Source: Diphasiastrum complanatum (taxonomy: Eukaryota; Streptophyta; Lycopodiopsida; Lycopodiales; Lycopodiaceae). From it: a stretch of 64,000 bases of DNA. The position numbers were made by a program, and so were the translations under genes. The stretch is from contig CM055099.1 of NCBI GenBank assembly GCA_029204225.1, positions 65,995,852 to 66,059,851 of the forward strand, given 5' to 3'. Within the stretch, counting starts at the first letter, position 1. Every line of letters begins with the position of its first letter. The notes under the pieces are model-generated. The model did no database searches. It was not told the DNA's origin and worked only from the letters and a program-made list of their open reading frames with translations. This document shows positions 46,545-58,106 of this stretch, piece after piece.

Positions 46545-48579
46545 ATGAGATCAAAACCATCACTCAAAAATATTCGAGTGTTTGGATGCATTGCTTTCAC
46601 TCAAATCCCTGAAGATGTAAGTAAAAAGCTGGATGATAAGAGTAGGAAGACGATCTTCATCAGCTATTCCCCAGATCACAAGGCATACAAGCTCTACAAT
46701 TTGGATACCAAAAAGGCATTCACCAGTAGAGATGTCATTTATATGGAAGACCAGTTCATCGACCACAAAGGAAAAGCTGTTGATAAATCCGATCCAAGGA
46801 TCGAACAACCAAACAATTCCGATCCAGGGATTCAACTACAGAATATCGAAACTGACTCAGACAATGAGTCAGAACCTCAACGAGTCAACTCACATCAGAG
46901 GACCAAAGTTCAACCCAGAAGGTCGAACAGGTCTAGACAGCCTCCATCCAGATTTATGGATGATCCGGCCTGCTACTTTGTGTAGGAACCAACCACCGTT
47001 TCTGAGGCTATGTCTACTCCTGATGCTAGCTAGTGAAAAGCAGCGATGGACACCGAATTTGATTCTCTGATGGAAAATCAAACATGGACAGTCGCTGAGC
47101 TGCCAAAAAATCGAAACCCAATTCTATGCAAATGGATATTCAAGGTGAAGTACGATGCTGAAGGAAGGCTAAATCGTTACAAGGCCAGGCTAGTCGCCAA
47201 AGGCTTTTCTAAGATTCAAGATATGGATTATTCAGAAACCTTCAGCCCAGTTGTCAAACATGCTTCGATCCGCCTACTCCTCTCCTTTGCGGCCGCAACA
47301 GATCTTGAAGTCCACTAGATGGATGTCCAGACCACTTTCCTCAATGGAATCATCGAAGAGTAAATCTATATGACGTAGCCAGAGGGATACGAACTCAACG
47401 ACAAGCATCAACACCTTGTATGCAAAATCCACAAGGTGTTCTATGGGCTGAAACAATCACCCAGAGCCTAGTTTTAGAAGATCAACACATTTCTGATAAA
47501 GAATGGATTTATTCCAAATTTGACAAACTCGAATGTCTACTTCAAGTCTGTATGAGATTACTTCATCATCATCACTCTCTATGTAGATGATACACTCTTA
47601 TTGAGTAGCAATTTGAATCTGATGAAGGATACAAAATGCATGCTAGCCCATGAATACAAGATGACTGACATGGGTCCAGTCCACTATTGTCTCGGAATCC
47701 AAATCCAACGAGATCGACCCAACAGACTGATGTTTATCAATCAACAATGATATCTCAACAGCATGCTAAAAAAGCATGAAATGGCCACCTACAAACCAAG
47801 TCACTTTCCACTTGACTCTAGACTGAAGTTATCAAAGGAACAGTCTCCTCAAACTGAGATAGAAAAAGAGGAGATGAAGCGCTACCCGTTTCAATCCATC
47901 ATCGGCTCACTGATGTATGCAATGATCTACACGCGAGTAGACCTTGCATATTCGATCAATATACTTAGCCGGTTTCTGTCAAATCCAGACTTAACTCATT
48001 GGAAAGCATTATCAAAGGTCATGAAGTACATCCAAGCAATGAAAACTCTCAACATCTGCTACGGAGGCAGCCACACTACCAACATCCTTGAAGCCTACAC
48101 AGATGCAAATTGGGCAGGAGATGTCGACACCATAAAATCAACTTGTAGATTTGTATTTTATACAACCAAGGCCCAATCTTTTTGGAACAGTCGAAAGCAG
48201 ATATCAACTGTATTATCATCAATGGAATCCAGATACATAGCTGCCACAAATGCAACCAAAGAGGCGATCTGGCTAAGGCAACTACTTGTAGACATCAACC
48301 TTGCACAAACACTTCCTACAACAATCTATTGTGACAATCAAAGCACAATAGCATTATATCTCAATCCAAGATTTCACTTTTGAAGCAAACATATCGAAAT
48401 CTGGTATCATTACCTTAGAAAGAAAGTGCATAGCAAGGAAGTAGCATTGGTTTTATGTAGAACAAACTACATGGCAGCGGATTACTTCACAAAGGCTCTA
48501 TCAAAGGAGCAACATCTCATATTTAACGATATGTTAAATATGAAGATCAAGGTTTTTCAGGATCCACATTAAGGGGGAG
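46545..48579 (+). pseudogene. Copia 3' half: integrase end, RT, RNase H
   Basis: Resumes at KPSLKNIRVFGCIAF, so roughly 80-100 integrase residues, including the region of the catalytic Glu, are missing at the junction. RT follows (CKWIFKVKYDAEGRLNRYKARLVAKGF, YVDDTLL near 47580) and RNase H has YTDANWAGD, SMESRYIA and YCDNQS. Several TAG or TAA codons interrupt RT between 47318 and 47480. A polypurine tract AAGGGGGAG ends at 48579. Confidence 0.88.
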
Positions 48580-49435
48580 TGTTAGATTTCTTGTGCTCAG
48601 TCTTAAACAAATCGGTCAAGTAATGAGCATCCTAAAAACCGAAGGCCGACTACATGTTTCGGACCTTCGCATTTTTCCCTTTGAGATTTTTTGTGCCTTA
48701 ATCGTTTTTAGGCACCTTCATCTTTTTTTGCCTTTTTCGCACCTTCATGAAAAGTGCGAGTAGTGGCCAAGATGCCTTGGAATCCATTTCAGGCCCACCT
48801 TCGTCTTTTTTGCCTTTTTCCCTGCCTTCGCTCTAGAGGCACCTTCGGGATTTACATACCTTTAGTCTAAGGTCACTTTCAAGTTTTTCAGGTTTTTCCT
48901 ACATTGCAAACCGATGTCGCCAACTTATCATCAACTCTAAAAAAGCCGGACAACCAAATATCCTAAAGGCGGTTACCAACTTTGTACATACACAAAAACT
49001 GGAGTAAATGGCATTTAGGGCTTATAAGATATTCATCTCTCAACACTTGTAAATATATATATACACTAGCTGAATCAAAGTCTTTGTCGCCTGAGGAACT
49101 CACGATATCATACTGCTCTTTCCATGTATTTCAGAACTAAACTTCATATTGAATTTGATTTCAGTAATACCACACACACACACACACACAAACCATTTAT
49201 AATTTCTTCGGTGGACTATACTCTTGTTTTTTAGAGTATGAATTAATTTTTAAGACCTTGTTGGGCAATTAGAACACTTGAAGCTATGATTTTACTTAGC
49301 ATAAACTTTCTATTAGACTGCTTCTGCATCTAGTAGCTAATTGTAATGGGAGAGCTATTCCGCAGTATTCCTGTACTCACTGGTGATATTAATCAGAGTG
49401 CAATTTTGTCTCATTGCTATATTAATAATGCAGGT
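48580..49435 (+). mobile_element. Copia 3' LTR, family B, truncated at its end
   Basis: Starts TGTTAGATTTC after the polypurine tract. It is rich in CACCTTCG and TTTTTCGCACC units, has CTTGTAAATATATATA near 49045, and runs to GAGTGCAATTTTGTCTC near 49400. It matches the minus-strand LTR at 5993-6710. The expected ...TCTAACA end is absent; sequence switches near 49435 to the unknown coding segment. It does not match the 5' LTR at 44140-44474, so the element is a hybrid. Confidence 0.8.
49171..49190. repeat. (CA)10 microsatellite
   Basis: Ten uninterrupted CA units within the LTR; not present at the corresponding place in the other family-B copies. Confidence 0.95.
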
Positions 49436-50087
49436 TATTGAAGACTCAAGTAAGGTCAAGGGAGTATCAAAGAAGTTTTGTTCAAGTTTACTTTACTTGT
49501 TCTATCTCATGTTTGAGCTATTTCATATGAATGTGTGCAAATTGTTAAGATATAGTGAAACTAGCTACATTGTCGTGCAATATCTTGTTGTTGGAATTGT
49601 ACTAGCATTCTTGGATGGTTTTGGTGATGGAAATGAAGCTATTGGATGCTATTATATCACTCATTCATGATCAAGTCATCAAGTGTTGATGATATCTTAT
49701 GGCAAGATGGAGATGGAGGCATATTCATTGATTTTCATGGTGAAGACATATCAAGGAAGGACAAAAATGGAGAAGAAATGCAAGCAATAGATGATAACTA
49801 TCATTTATTGTTTGGTTACTATTATTTTCCAAAGAGTTCAAAGTTTGAAGCATGGATGAATCATTACATTTACATTCTATTTGGTTCTTCATGTTCTAGT
49901 TACATCTTGATATGTAAAATTGATGTAGGAAATAGTGAAGCATCCAATTTGGACATTATTATCTATATCAATTATGGAAGTTACTATAAAACCATAGAAA
50001 GGAGGTCTATATTTAGGATGGACATCATTCTTAAGATGGATCAAAGTAGTGTGGTTAAATCTATCCTAAAACTAGTTGAAGAGGGAG
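49436..50087 (+). other. Unknown coding-like segment before a family-A LTR
   Basis: The frame reads IEDSSKVKGVSKKFCSSLL, YLFYLMFELFHMNVCKL, then, after a frame change near 49665, WQDGDGGIFIDFHGEDIS and further open sequence to about 50030. The last bases (KSILKLVEEGV) are the normal family-A region next to the polypurine tract, as at 4660-4699. So an internal part of a family-A Copia has been replaced by non-Copia sequence. The IEDSSKVKG part recurs inverted at 51047-51230. No family recognised. Confidence 0.6.
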
Positions 50088-50724
50088 TGTGGAAAATTGT
50101 CAACTAGTTTGTTGGCTTATTGGCATTTTTGGAGGCCAAAATGAAATCTCAAATTAGAGATAGTTTCATATTTGTCAATAAAGGCCTAAATAGTGTTTGT
50201 ACTATTTTGGCAAGTAGATAAGTGGATGAGGTCATATTTGGACCCATTTTAATTGGCTGATTTTGGTACGTTGCATCTAGACTAGAATTTCTAGGTTTTC
50301 GATGAAGTATCTAGATCAAGTTTGGGGCAAGTAGCCAAATGACATTTTGGAAGATATAAATAGGTGTAACCTGCATGGAGAAGTAATCATCAAAGTTTCT
50401 TACTTTGTGGAGAATTCATCTAGTGTGTTTCTATGTCCATCTCATGTGTTTCTCTCTTGATATCTTGAGTTTCTATGTGTAGAATGTTAATTTTATGATT
50501 GATCTAGCTTTCACATGTGTGAAGTATAGTATTGTACTAATTTTGTATGTACATGGACAATACTAAGTCATATATAAGTGTTTATGATCAGATCTTTGTG
50601 CATTTCTAAGTTCTAGCATGCATAAAGAAGTGATTTCTATCTTCTAGTTATTTCTAGATGTGCAACCAAATTTGGCTAAAGATCATTGATGAAATAAATG
50701 TGTTTTGATATCTGTTTTTTCACA
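50088..50724 (+). mobile_element. Copia 3' LTR, family A (second copy)
   Basis: Starts TGTGGAAAATTG after GAAGAGGGAG and ends TTTTTTCACA, 637 bp. Closely similar to 4700-5352 throughout, including GATATAAATAGG as TATA and a CACATGTGTG variant of the palindrome near 50515. Confidence 0.88.
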
Positions 50725-51029
50725 TGCAACTTCAACAATAGCTGGTTTTAAAGAAGATGTTTATATTTCAACAATGTGCATCCACATCCACTTTGGATAA
50801 GATCTATCAAGTTTTCCACATCATCCATTGGTGGTTTGTGTTGACCTTCTAGATTCCTACAATCTAGGACCTAACTCCTATAATTTAGGAGATGTCATCT
50901 TAGACTCAAATGAAAGCTAATCAAAATAGATCTAAATATTAAAAGTGTCATTTCACACGTGTGGACAGGTCCTCACACGTGTGGATCCACATAGATGTCT
51001 AATATTCATCAAAAACCATGCAAAAATTG
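50725..51029. other. Spacer with two CACACGTGTG palindromes
   Basis: No coding sense. Two TCACACGTGTGGA copies lie 20 bases apart at 50951-50985, the second followed by TCCA as in the LTR at 58107-58748. Confidence 0.6.
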
Positions 51030-51640
51030 CTAAATTCTAACAGCCAGTACAAATCCAATATCAAAACAATGCTCACCAATGTAGCTAGTTTTACCATATC
51101 TTGACAATTTGCACACATCCACATGAAAATGCTCAAACATTAGATAGAACAAGTAAAGTAGACTTGAACAACACTTCCTTGCTGATCCTTTGACCTTACT
51201 CGAGTCTTCAATATGCTGCAAAAACATATCCATAACCTCTTTGCCAATTACCTCTCCTTTGATGCTCTTGACTAGCTCCAAATTGCCATCTCTCCTTTCA
51301 TGTTGTGAAAGCCCTTTGAGATCAACCTCTTGATCATCAACTTGACCATCAAAGTCATTGAAAAAAATTTGTTTTCTAGATCCATTACTTGAATTTACAG
51401 CAAGATAACATCCATCCACTTGCATAGCTCCATCTACACAAGAAGATCCTCCAAAAGATGTTCCACTCTTCATAAGAGCTTGATACTCAAGATCCATTGC
51501 TTGGATCCACTCCTCTTCTTTCCTTGCTCGATCTACACTTGTAGGTTCATAATTTCCAGAAACTACTTGCTTACCCTTTTGATCATATGTGAGCCTTGAA
51601 GGTACTTGTCCTCCTTCTCTTCAATATTAGCCCAATTTTC
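51030..51640 (-). pseudogene. Copia RT start fused to an unknown segment
   Basis: Minus-strand coding begins near 51640 (GGQVPSRLTYDQKGKQVV), continues EEEWIQAMDLEYQALMKSGT, the normal start of Copia RT, and then at about 51450 passes in frame into non-RT sequence: VDGAMQVDGCYLAVNSSNG, KGEVIGKEVMDMFLQ, IEDSSKVKGSARKCC and YLFYLMFEHFHVDVCKL. The open frame is 155 codons from 51497. The second half is homologous to 49430-49615 in inverted orientation. The unknown part is not recognised. Confidence 0.7.
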
Positions 51641-51659
51641 TATGCGGAAATATTGGCTA

Positions 51660-52735
51660 ACAAGATGCTTGTGTTATTGCTAACCAAGTTGGATGTGTTG
51701 CAAGGGAGCAAATACCTATTCAAGAGGTTTGGCATAAAAGGATAGGACACCTCAACTTCAAGTCATTGGAGGTAATGGCTAGGAAGAAGATTGTGATAGG
51801 TCTTCCAAGTTCCTTAAGTGGCATCAAACATGTTTGTGAGTCTTGTGCTTTGTCTAAGTCACATAGACTACCTTATAATAGATCTACATCTAGATCTACA
51901 AAGCATTTTCAACTTGTACATTTGGATATTCATGGATTTACTACAATTAGCAATAGTGGAGCTAAGATGTATATAACATTCATTGATGATTTTTGTAGAT
52001 TTTGTTGGATCTATCTACTAAAGAGCAAGGATGAAGTGTATGATGTTTTTATCAAGTTCAAGAATGCAAGGGAGAACCAATTTTCCACAAAGATCAAGTG
52101 CTTAAGGAGTGACAATGGTGGTGAGTACATATCTGCCAAGTTCAAGGCCTTTTGTGATGAGCATGGGATCAAGAGGGAGTATACAACATCAAGGACCCCA
52201 CAACAAAATGGAGTGGCTAAAAGGAAGAATAGGACTTTATGTGAAAGTGATAAAGCTATGAGGTTAAGTGCTAATCTTGACAAACCATTTTGGGATCAAG
52301 CTTTGTTGTGTGCCAATTTCTTGTGCAATAGGTGGCCGAGTGCTATTTTGGATGGAAGGACACCTTTTGAAATGCTATTCAAGAGGAGGCCGAGTGTCAA
52401 CTTTCTAAGAACCTTTGGATGCACATGCTATGTCAACATTACTCTTGATGATAGGACCAAGGAGGATCCATCTTCAAGAAGAGGTATTTTCGTTGGATAT
52501 AGTGAGGTGAGGAAAGCCTACAAGTTTTACATTCCTTCTACTAACCAAGTTAATTGTTGGTAGAGATGTCATTTTTTATGAGGGGAACATTCCAAAAGTG
52601 TCTTCAAGCATGATTGATGGTAGTGTGGATGGATCTAACATTCTTGATGTTGATGAAAAGGATCCTACTTTGAATGGTGACGATGATGGACCTTCATCAA
52701 GTCAACAGCCAAGGAGAACATCGGCATGTAAAACC
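51660..52735 (+). pseudogene. Copia pre-integrase and integrase fragment
   Basis: VWHKRIGHLNFKSL near 51730 and CESCALSKSHR near 51840 form the HHCC zinc region. The integrase core follows with LDIHG, FIDDFCRFCW, RSDNGGEYIS and QQNGVAKRKNRTL. The Glu normally found in NGVAERKNR is Lys here. The frame is open from 51766 to 52563, shifts once, then reads FYEGNIPKVSSS and ends near PSSSQQPRRTS (52725). It lies head-to-head with the minus-strand piece at 51030-51640, which encodes the part expected next. Confidence 0.88.
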
Positions 52736-53595
52736 TGGTTATTAGAGAAAAAACAACACAAATTTGCCTTATAATTGGGTCCCAGCCCGCCCCTAAAGTG
52801 GCTAGACACAGTTTAAAATAAAGAAACTGACTTTCAAAAAAACCGTCAAAAAATATTTTGTGGTCAATTTTTGTAAAGACCGAGCCAAAAATGCCGGTCC
52901 ACCTAGAATCGGGTCCCAGCCCGTCCTAAATGAGGCTAGAGAAAAGTTTGCGGCCTTAGAAATGGCCAGTGATAAAGTTTTACGACTTTTTGGCCAGTTG
53001 TAAAAATATCCAGCATAGCCGTGCTAAAATCCTACCATGTATAGAGTTGGTTTTACTAATATATGGTTGCCTAGTGCATTTTCAGAGAAACCGTGCTGTC
53101 GTGGGAGCGCTAGTCATGAATGCCGGAAAAGTCAACTTCAGTCAAAGAGCCATCAAAGAAAAATATTTATCAGGCAAAACCCAAGCTGTGAATTATGGGC
53201 AATACTGAAAACTTGCAGAAACCCTAATGGGTAAAATTGGGCAAATTACGGAAAATGGGCAAAATACGCAAATCAGTCGGTAATCCCAAAAAACCAAAAG
53301 CCAAGGGCCGGCAGGCCATACCTACTACAAAGAAAAGAAAAATCAAATGAAGGGCTAAAAGAAACAAAGGACCAAGGAAATGGAAGGGCACCTTAGGTGG
53401 AGTAGGGGCTTGACAAAAGTCCTCACCCACCTTTTGGATAATAAATGTAAACAAGACTTTAGGACCTAGAGGGCCTAAAAGATATTTTCTCTAGCTTTTG
53501 ACTAAGAGAGCATCTTGGCTAGTTTTGGAAAGGGGCCTTAAATGGCACCAACCCCTACACCCTCAAGGAGACCACTTGATGTACTTGCCAATGGG
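52736..53595. other. Unrecognised spacer
   Basis: A GGGTCCCAGCCCGyCC block followed by a TGAGGCTAGA-like stretch occurs twice (about 52778 and 52911). Around 53220-53275 GGGCAAAwTACG units repeat. No domain is recognised. Confidence 0.4.
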
Positions 53596-54577
53596 TGTTG
53601 GACAAATGGACAAAAGGGCTCGAAGGGCACAAAAACTGGCAAAGCCTCATTTTGAAGGGGTGACACTTGGGATTTACTATGAAAGGAGGCCACTCTTTGT
53701 GTTAGTATATAGTTGGATGATAGTTGAATGATAGATGGATAATAATGTGATAGTGAGTTATAGTTGGATAGTGGAAAGTTTGAGAGTTGGGTGTTCAAAG
53801 TACTTGCTTGTATTGTGTTGGTGGTTTTGAGATTAAATTCCTTATGATGTTATGAATGCTAGCATGCAATTATGGTTTTTGTGTATGGTGGGATTTGAGA
53901 GGCCAATGTAGTTTGATATTGAGTGTTGCAATATAGTGAGATGAGTTGATAATTTTGGAGGAGTTGATAATTTTGAGTATGAGTAGTTTTGGATCCTGGT
54001 TGTCTTTGAGGAGAGAGTTATTCTTGTCAAAATTAAGGTTTCATCCCCTTTTTACAGATTGAAATAAGTTTCGTAGGACACGCGGTTTTGTTTTCTATTA
54101 TCTTGTGCTCTACCGCACTATTGACATGTATACATGATATACTTAATCTGATACAGCTCTTTGTTTTGATTCAGATATGTGTTAATATTGCTATGCTTAA
54201 TCTTTCTAGTTTTTCTTTCTGGTAATAGACGACTAACATTTAGTCTTGTCTTTCGCAAATCATTCGCGACTAATTATCAGTTGAGCACAGTCTCGCTCTT
54301 CGCGAATCATTCACATATAATTTGTCTTGCTATTCGTGACAAATTATTCTTCTGACGCTTCACCTATTAATGCTTGGTTGCGTAATCTAGAATGACCATG
54401 ATTTCCATCATTAAAGTTCTGTTTATTTTGATAGGCGTAGTCATGCTTACGGAGAGAGTCGTATAGCTCGTTCCGCTGCGCACGAACATTTTCTGTTCGA
54501 GTTCATTTCTCGTTCGTTTCTTGTTTGAGTTCGTATCTTGTTTGTGTTCGTCATTCATCTCTCCTCTCTTTCCAACA
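53596..54577 (+). mobile_element. Copia 5' LTR, family D
   Basis: Candidate 982-bp LTR from TGTTGGACAAATG to CTTTCCAACA, with seven-base inverted ends, lying directly before the primer site at 54578. There is no 3' partner because the element is cut off at its other end, so the start rests on the inverted ends only. Confidence 0.55.
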
Positions 54578-57500
54578 TGGTATCAGAGCTATTTTCATAG
54601 CTTGATTAGCTTCCACAGTACAAGACTCTACTAGCCGATAGAGTAATTGTTTTCTTGTTCTGTAAATATCAGATTTTCATACTTAAGTCACTGATATTTT
54701 TTCCTATCACTTAGACTAATTCTTTCACATGGATTTAAGCCAGTCCTACCATGGACAAGCTTGATGGAGCCAATTACCATCTGTGGAAATTTAAGATGAA
54801 AATTGTACTAATGGCAAAAGAATTGTACGACGTTATTACAGGTGCAGAAGGGAAACCCGAAGCGGACGACACAGCAATTGCCAGATGGAAACTGAAGGAT
54901 GGAAAGGCTTTCGCGCTGATCATTCTCAACATCACAGATACCCAGATCGGCCATGTATCTGAGGCTCAGACATCGAAAGAAGTATGGGACATCTTGAGAA
55001 CACTATACGAAGTGCGAGATATAGCTTCCAAGCTACATCTCAGGAAGAAGTTCTCTCCCTCAAGATGACGAATGGTGATTCCCTACAGAATCACATTAAT
55101 CAGTTCAAGAACATGCTAAGACAAATGGCCGTTGTCGGATCTATCATAGACGATCAAGACACAGTGATGCAACTGCTTACAAGCCTGCCAAGTTCTTATG
55201 ATAGCTAGGTGATGATCATTACGACTCATCCAGAATTGACTCTTTCGAGAGTCATTACTATGTTGTTGCAGGAAGACACGTGAAGGAACAAAGCCTCAAG
55301 TTCCTCAGCTGATTCTCACGCCTTGTACACCAACAAGAGCACAATGAAGCAGAAGAAGAAGAAAGGCCCGAAGCAATCAAAGCCAGACCAAAAACTAGCT
55401 CAGCATAAGGAATAGTCGAATCCGCAGACAAAGAAGTAGCTGTTTTGCAGATACTGCAAATGAAACAACCATGAAATACAAGACTGTTGCATACTTCAAG
55501 CGAAGAACAACAGCAAAGGACAGTCGAATCAAGTGGCGAATGCAGCTGCAGAAGCTCCATAGCCTATTCAAGAAGCGGATCATGATGCCTTCATGACCAA
55601 TCATCAAGGAGCATCTGGTGACAGTTCATGGTTCTTGGATTCCGGAGCCACTCAGCACATGACTAGCCTCATTGGCTGTTTCGAGTCCTGTACACCTTAT
55701 AGTACCCAAAAATTTGTTCACATTGGCGAAAATAGCACACAAGCTATTAAAGGTGAAGGCACTGTAAGATTATGCTTTGCAAATGATCAGTCCAAGCTAC
55801 TCTCTAAAGTCATGTATGTACCAAAGTTATCTACAAATTTGCTCTCTGTAAGCAGAATCACAGATCTAGGACACAGAGTAGAATTTGAATGTGATTAGTG
55901 TAAAGTAGTTGATAGAATAGACAAGATCCTAGCATTCGGAAAGAGGCATGGACACTTATATAAGTTGAGTCATTGCTTTTCTGCCTCTAGTCAGCCTCTC
56001 AGTACTTCAATTCATTCAAATAAAGGTTTATTTTGGCATTATAGACTTGGTCATTTAAATTATGCTGTTGTACAACGAATGACGACACAATCTATTGTTC
56101 TTGATCTCGACTATCCTCGTGAAAAGGTCGAGCTACCTATTTGTCAAGACTGTTCTGTTGGTAAACAGACTAAAAAACCATTTAAGTCAAGCCATCAGCA
56201 TGTTTTTAGAAGATTGCTAAATGTTATACATTCAGATATTTGTGGCCCGATGAAAAATCCTTCGCTGAAGGATGCCAAGTATTTTAAAACCTTTATTGAC
56301 AAATTCTAAGCCTTCAACTGCTTCAGAATCTTCAAGGAGTGTGCAGAAAAGGAGACTGGAAGGACGATCAAGGCCCTAAGGTCAGACAACGGTGGGGAAT
56401 ATATCTCTGTCGAGCTGCCAAAGCCAAGACATTGAGCAGCAATTCATCACTCCTTACAGTCCTCAGTCTAACGGCTTAGCTGAGCGGAAGAACCGTACTC
56501 TGGTCAAATCTGCTAAGTTTATGGTATTGTATGCATCGTTGCCCAAGAGATTATGGGTTGAAGCTGTCTCTACTGTAGCTTACGTCCAGAACAGATGACA
56601 AGACATCCCACGAGGTGTGGACAGGCTCCAAGCCTTCTTTGAAGAACCTAAGAGTGTTTGGGTGCATTGCCTACGCGCAGATAACAAAGGACACAAGGAA
56701 AAAATTGGACTTCCAAGGTCTCAAGACCATCCTGATCGGATATACTTCATCTGATAACACTTACAAGTTGTACGGTCATGATACCCAACAAATCTTGTAT
56801 AGCCGGGATACAGTCTTTATCGAGGATCAGTTTGTCGACCTCAAAGACAAGGATATTGCTCAAGAAGAACCTTCATCACCTACCATTGACATGACAGTCC
56901 GAGCTTCTAGCTCAGGTGTGTCTATTGTCGACCCACTTCAAGACAACAAATCAGACAAAGATGTTGCTGCTACCTAGCAACAAGTCCCAGGAGCGGTTCA
57001 TCAGTTGAATCCTCCCAGAAGGTCTAGCCGAGTGCGCCCACAGCCCACAAGGTATACTCCTGAATCTGTCTGTCTCTTGATACAAGAATCGACGACAATC
57101 GAAGAGGCACTCAGCCAACCAGACTCTGAAATCTGGAGAGAAGCTATGGACAAAGTGTATTCCTCTCTGATCAAGAATCAGACATGGTCATTAGTCGAAG
57201 CTCCTATTGGCTGCAATATTATTGATTGCAAATGGATCTTTAAGATCAAATATAATACCAACAGAGAAATTAATTGAAGGAAGGCTAGACTAGTAGCATG
57301 AGGATTCACCCAGATCCTGAATGTCAACTACAGTGAGACTTTTAGTCCAGTCTTCAAACATTTGTTGATCCAATGCTCTTGTCTTATGCTACAGCTGCTG
57401 ACCTTGAAGTACATCAACTTGATGTAAAAACAGCCTATCTGAATGGAGTTATACAAGAAGGACATGATCCAGCCCGAAGGATACGTTTTGGAAGGCATGA

Positions 57501-57758
57501 AGAATCATGTCTGTAAACTCCACAAAGCACTATACGGCTTGAAACAGTCTGCCAGAGCTTGGTTTCAGAGGATCAACACATTCCTCATTGAACAAGGATT
57601 TAAACCAAGCATTGTTGATTGCAACGTTTATTCGAAGTCAGTGCAACAATTCTTCATTATCATCATCTTGTACGTGGATGATACGTTGCTCTTCAACAAC
57701 AATACCAATATGGTTAAGGATTCAAAACAGATGTTGTTCTCAAAATTCAACATTATCT
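54578..57758 (+). pseudogene. Copia element, gag to RT, 3'-truncated
   Basis: The primer site TGGTATCAGAGCT is at 54578. Gag starts at 54751 (MDKLDGANYHLWKFKM), and a CX2CX4HX4C-like knuckle (CRYCKCNNHEIQDC) is near 55450. The protease is WFLDSGATQHMTS near 55630, and pre-integrase HYRLGHLNYAVVQRM leads to CQDCSVGKQTKKP. The integrase has HSDICGPM, RSDNGGEYIS and NGLAERKNRTL but is broken by frameshifts around 56310-56440. RT has CKWIFKIKYNTN and YVDDTLLF near 57680. Coding stops abruptly at 57758, before RNase H. Many stops confirm decay. Confidence 0.9.
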
Positions 57759-58094
57759 AGAGATCCAATCAAAATTAGGGTTTTGACAAAATCACAAAAA
57801 ATTGACTATTCCAAATCTACATGCAAATGCTGAAAATTTGATATGCAGTCTATTAGCCACCACTTAGGGTGATCCAATTATCCAAAAAAAATCAGCCAAA
57901 TCCAGTATGTGAAATCAATAATCGACATTGATCAAGTTTATAGACCTATATAGGATTTTGATCTACAAAAGATCCAATCTACAAAAGCAAAAAACTCGAT
58001 TTTGGTGTAAAATCCCCTTTAGCATGCTCTAGACTTGATATCTTCTCCAAATCATTGATAGATTTGATTTTTTCCTTCATAACCTGAAACACAA
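57759..58094 (-). other. Leader of a minus-strand Copia
   Basis: Non-coding sequence between the truncated plus-strand Copia and a minus-strand primer site. It is the start of the internal region of the element whose LTR is at 58107-58748. Its gag is lost at the junction near 57758. Confidence 0.6.
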
Positions 58095-58106
58095 GCTCTG
58101 ATACCA
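58095..58106 (-). other. Copia primer binding site
   Basis: Minus strand reads TGGTATCAGAGC, directly adjacent to the LTR ending at 58107. Confidence 0.85.
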
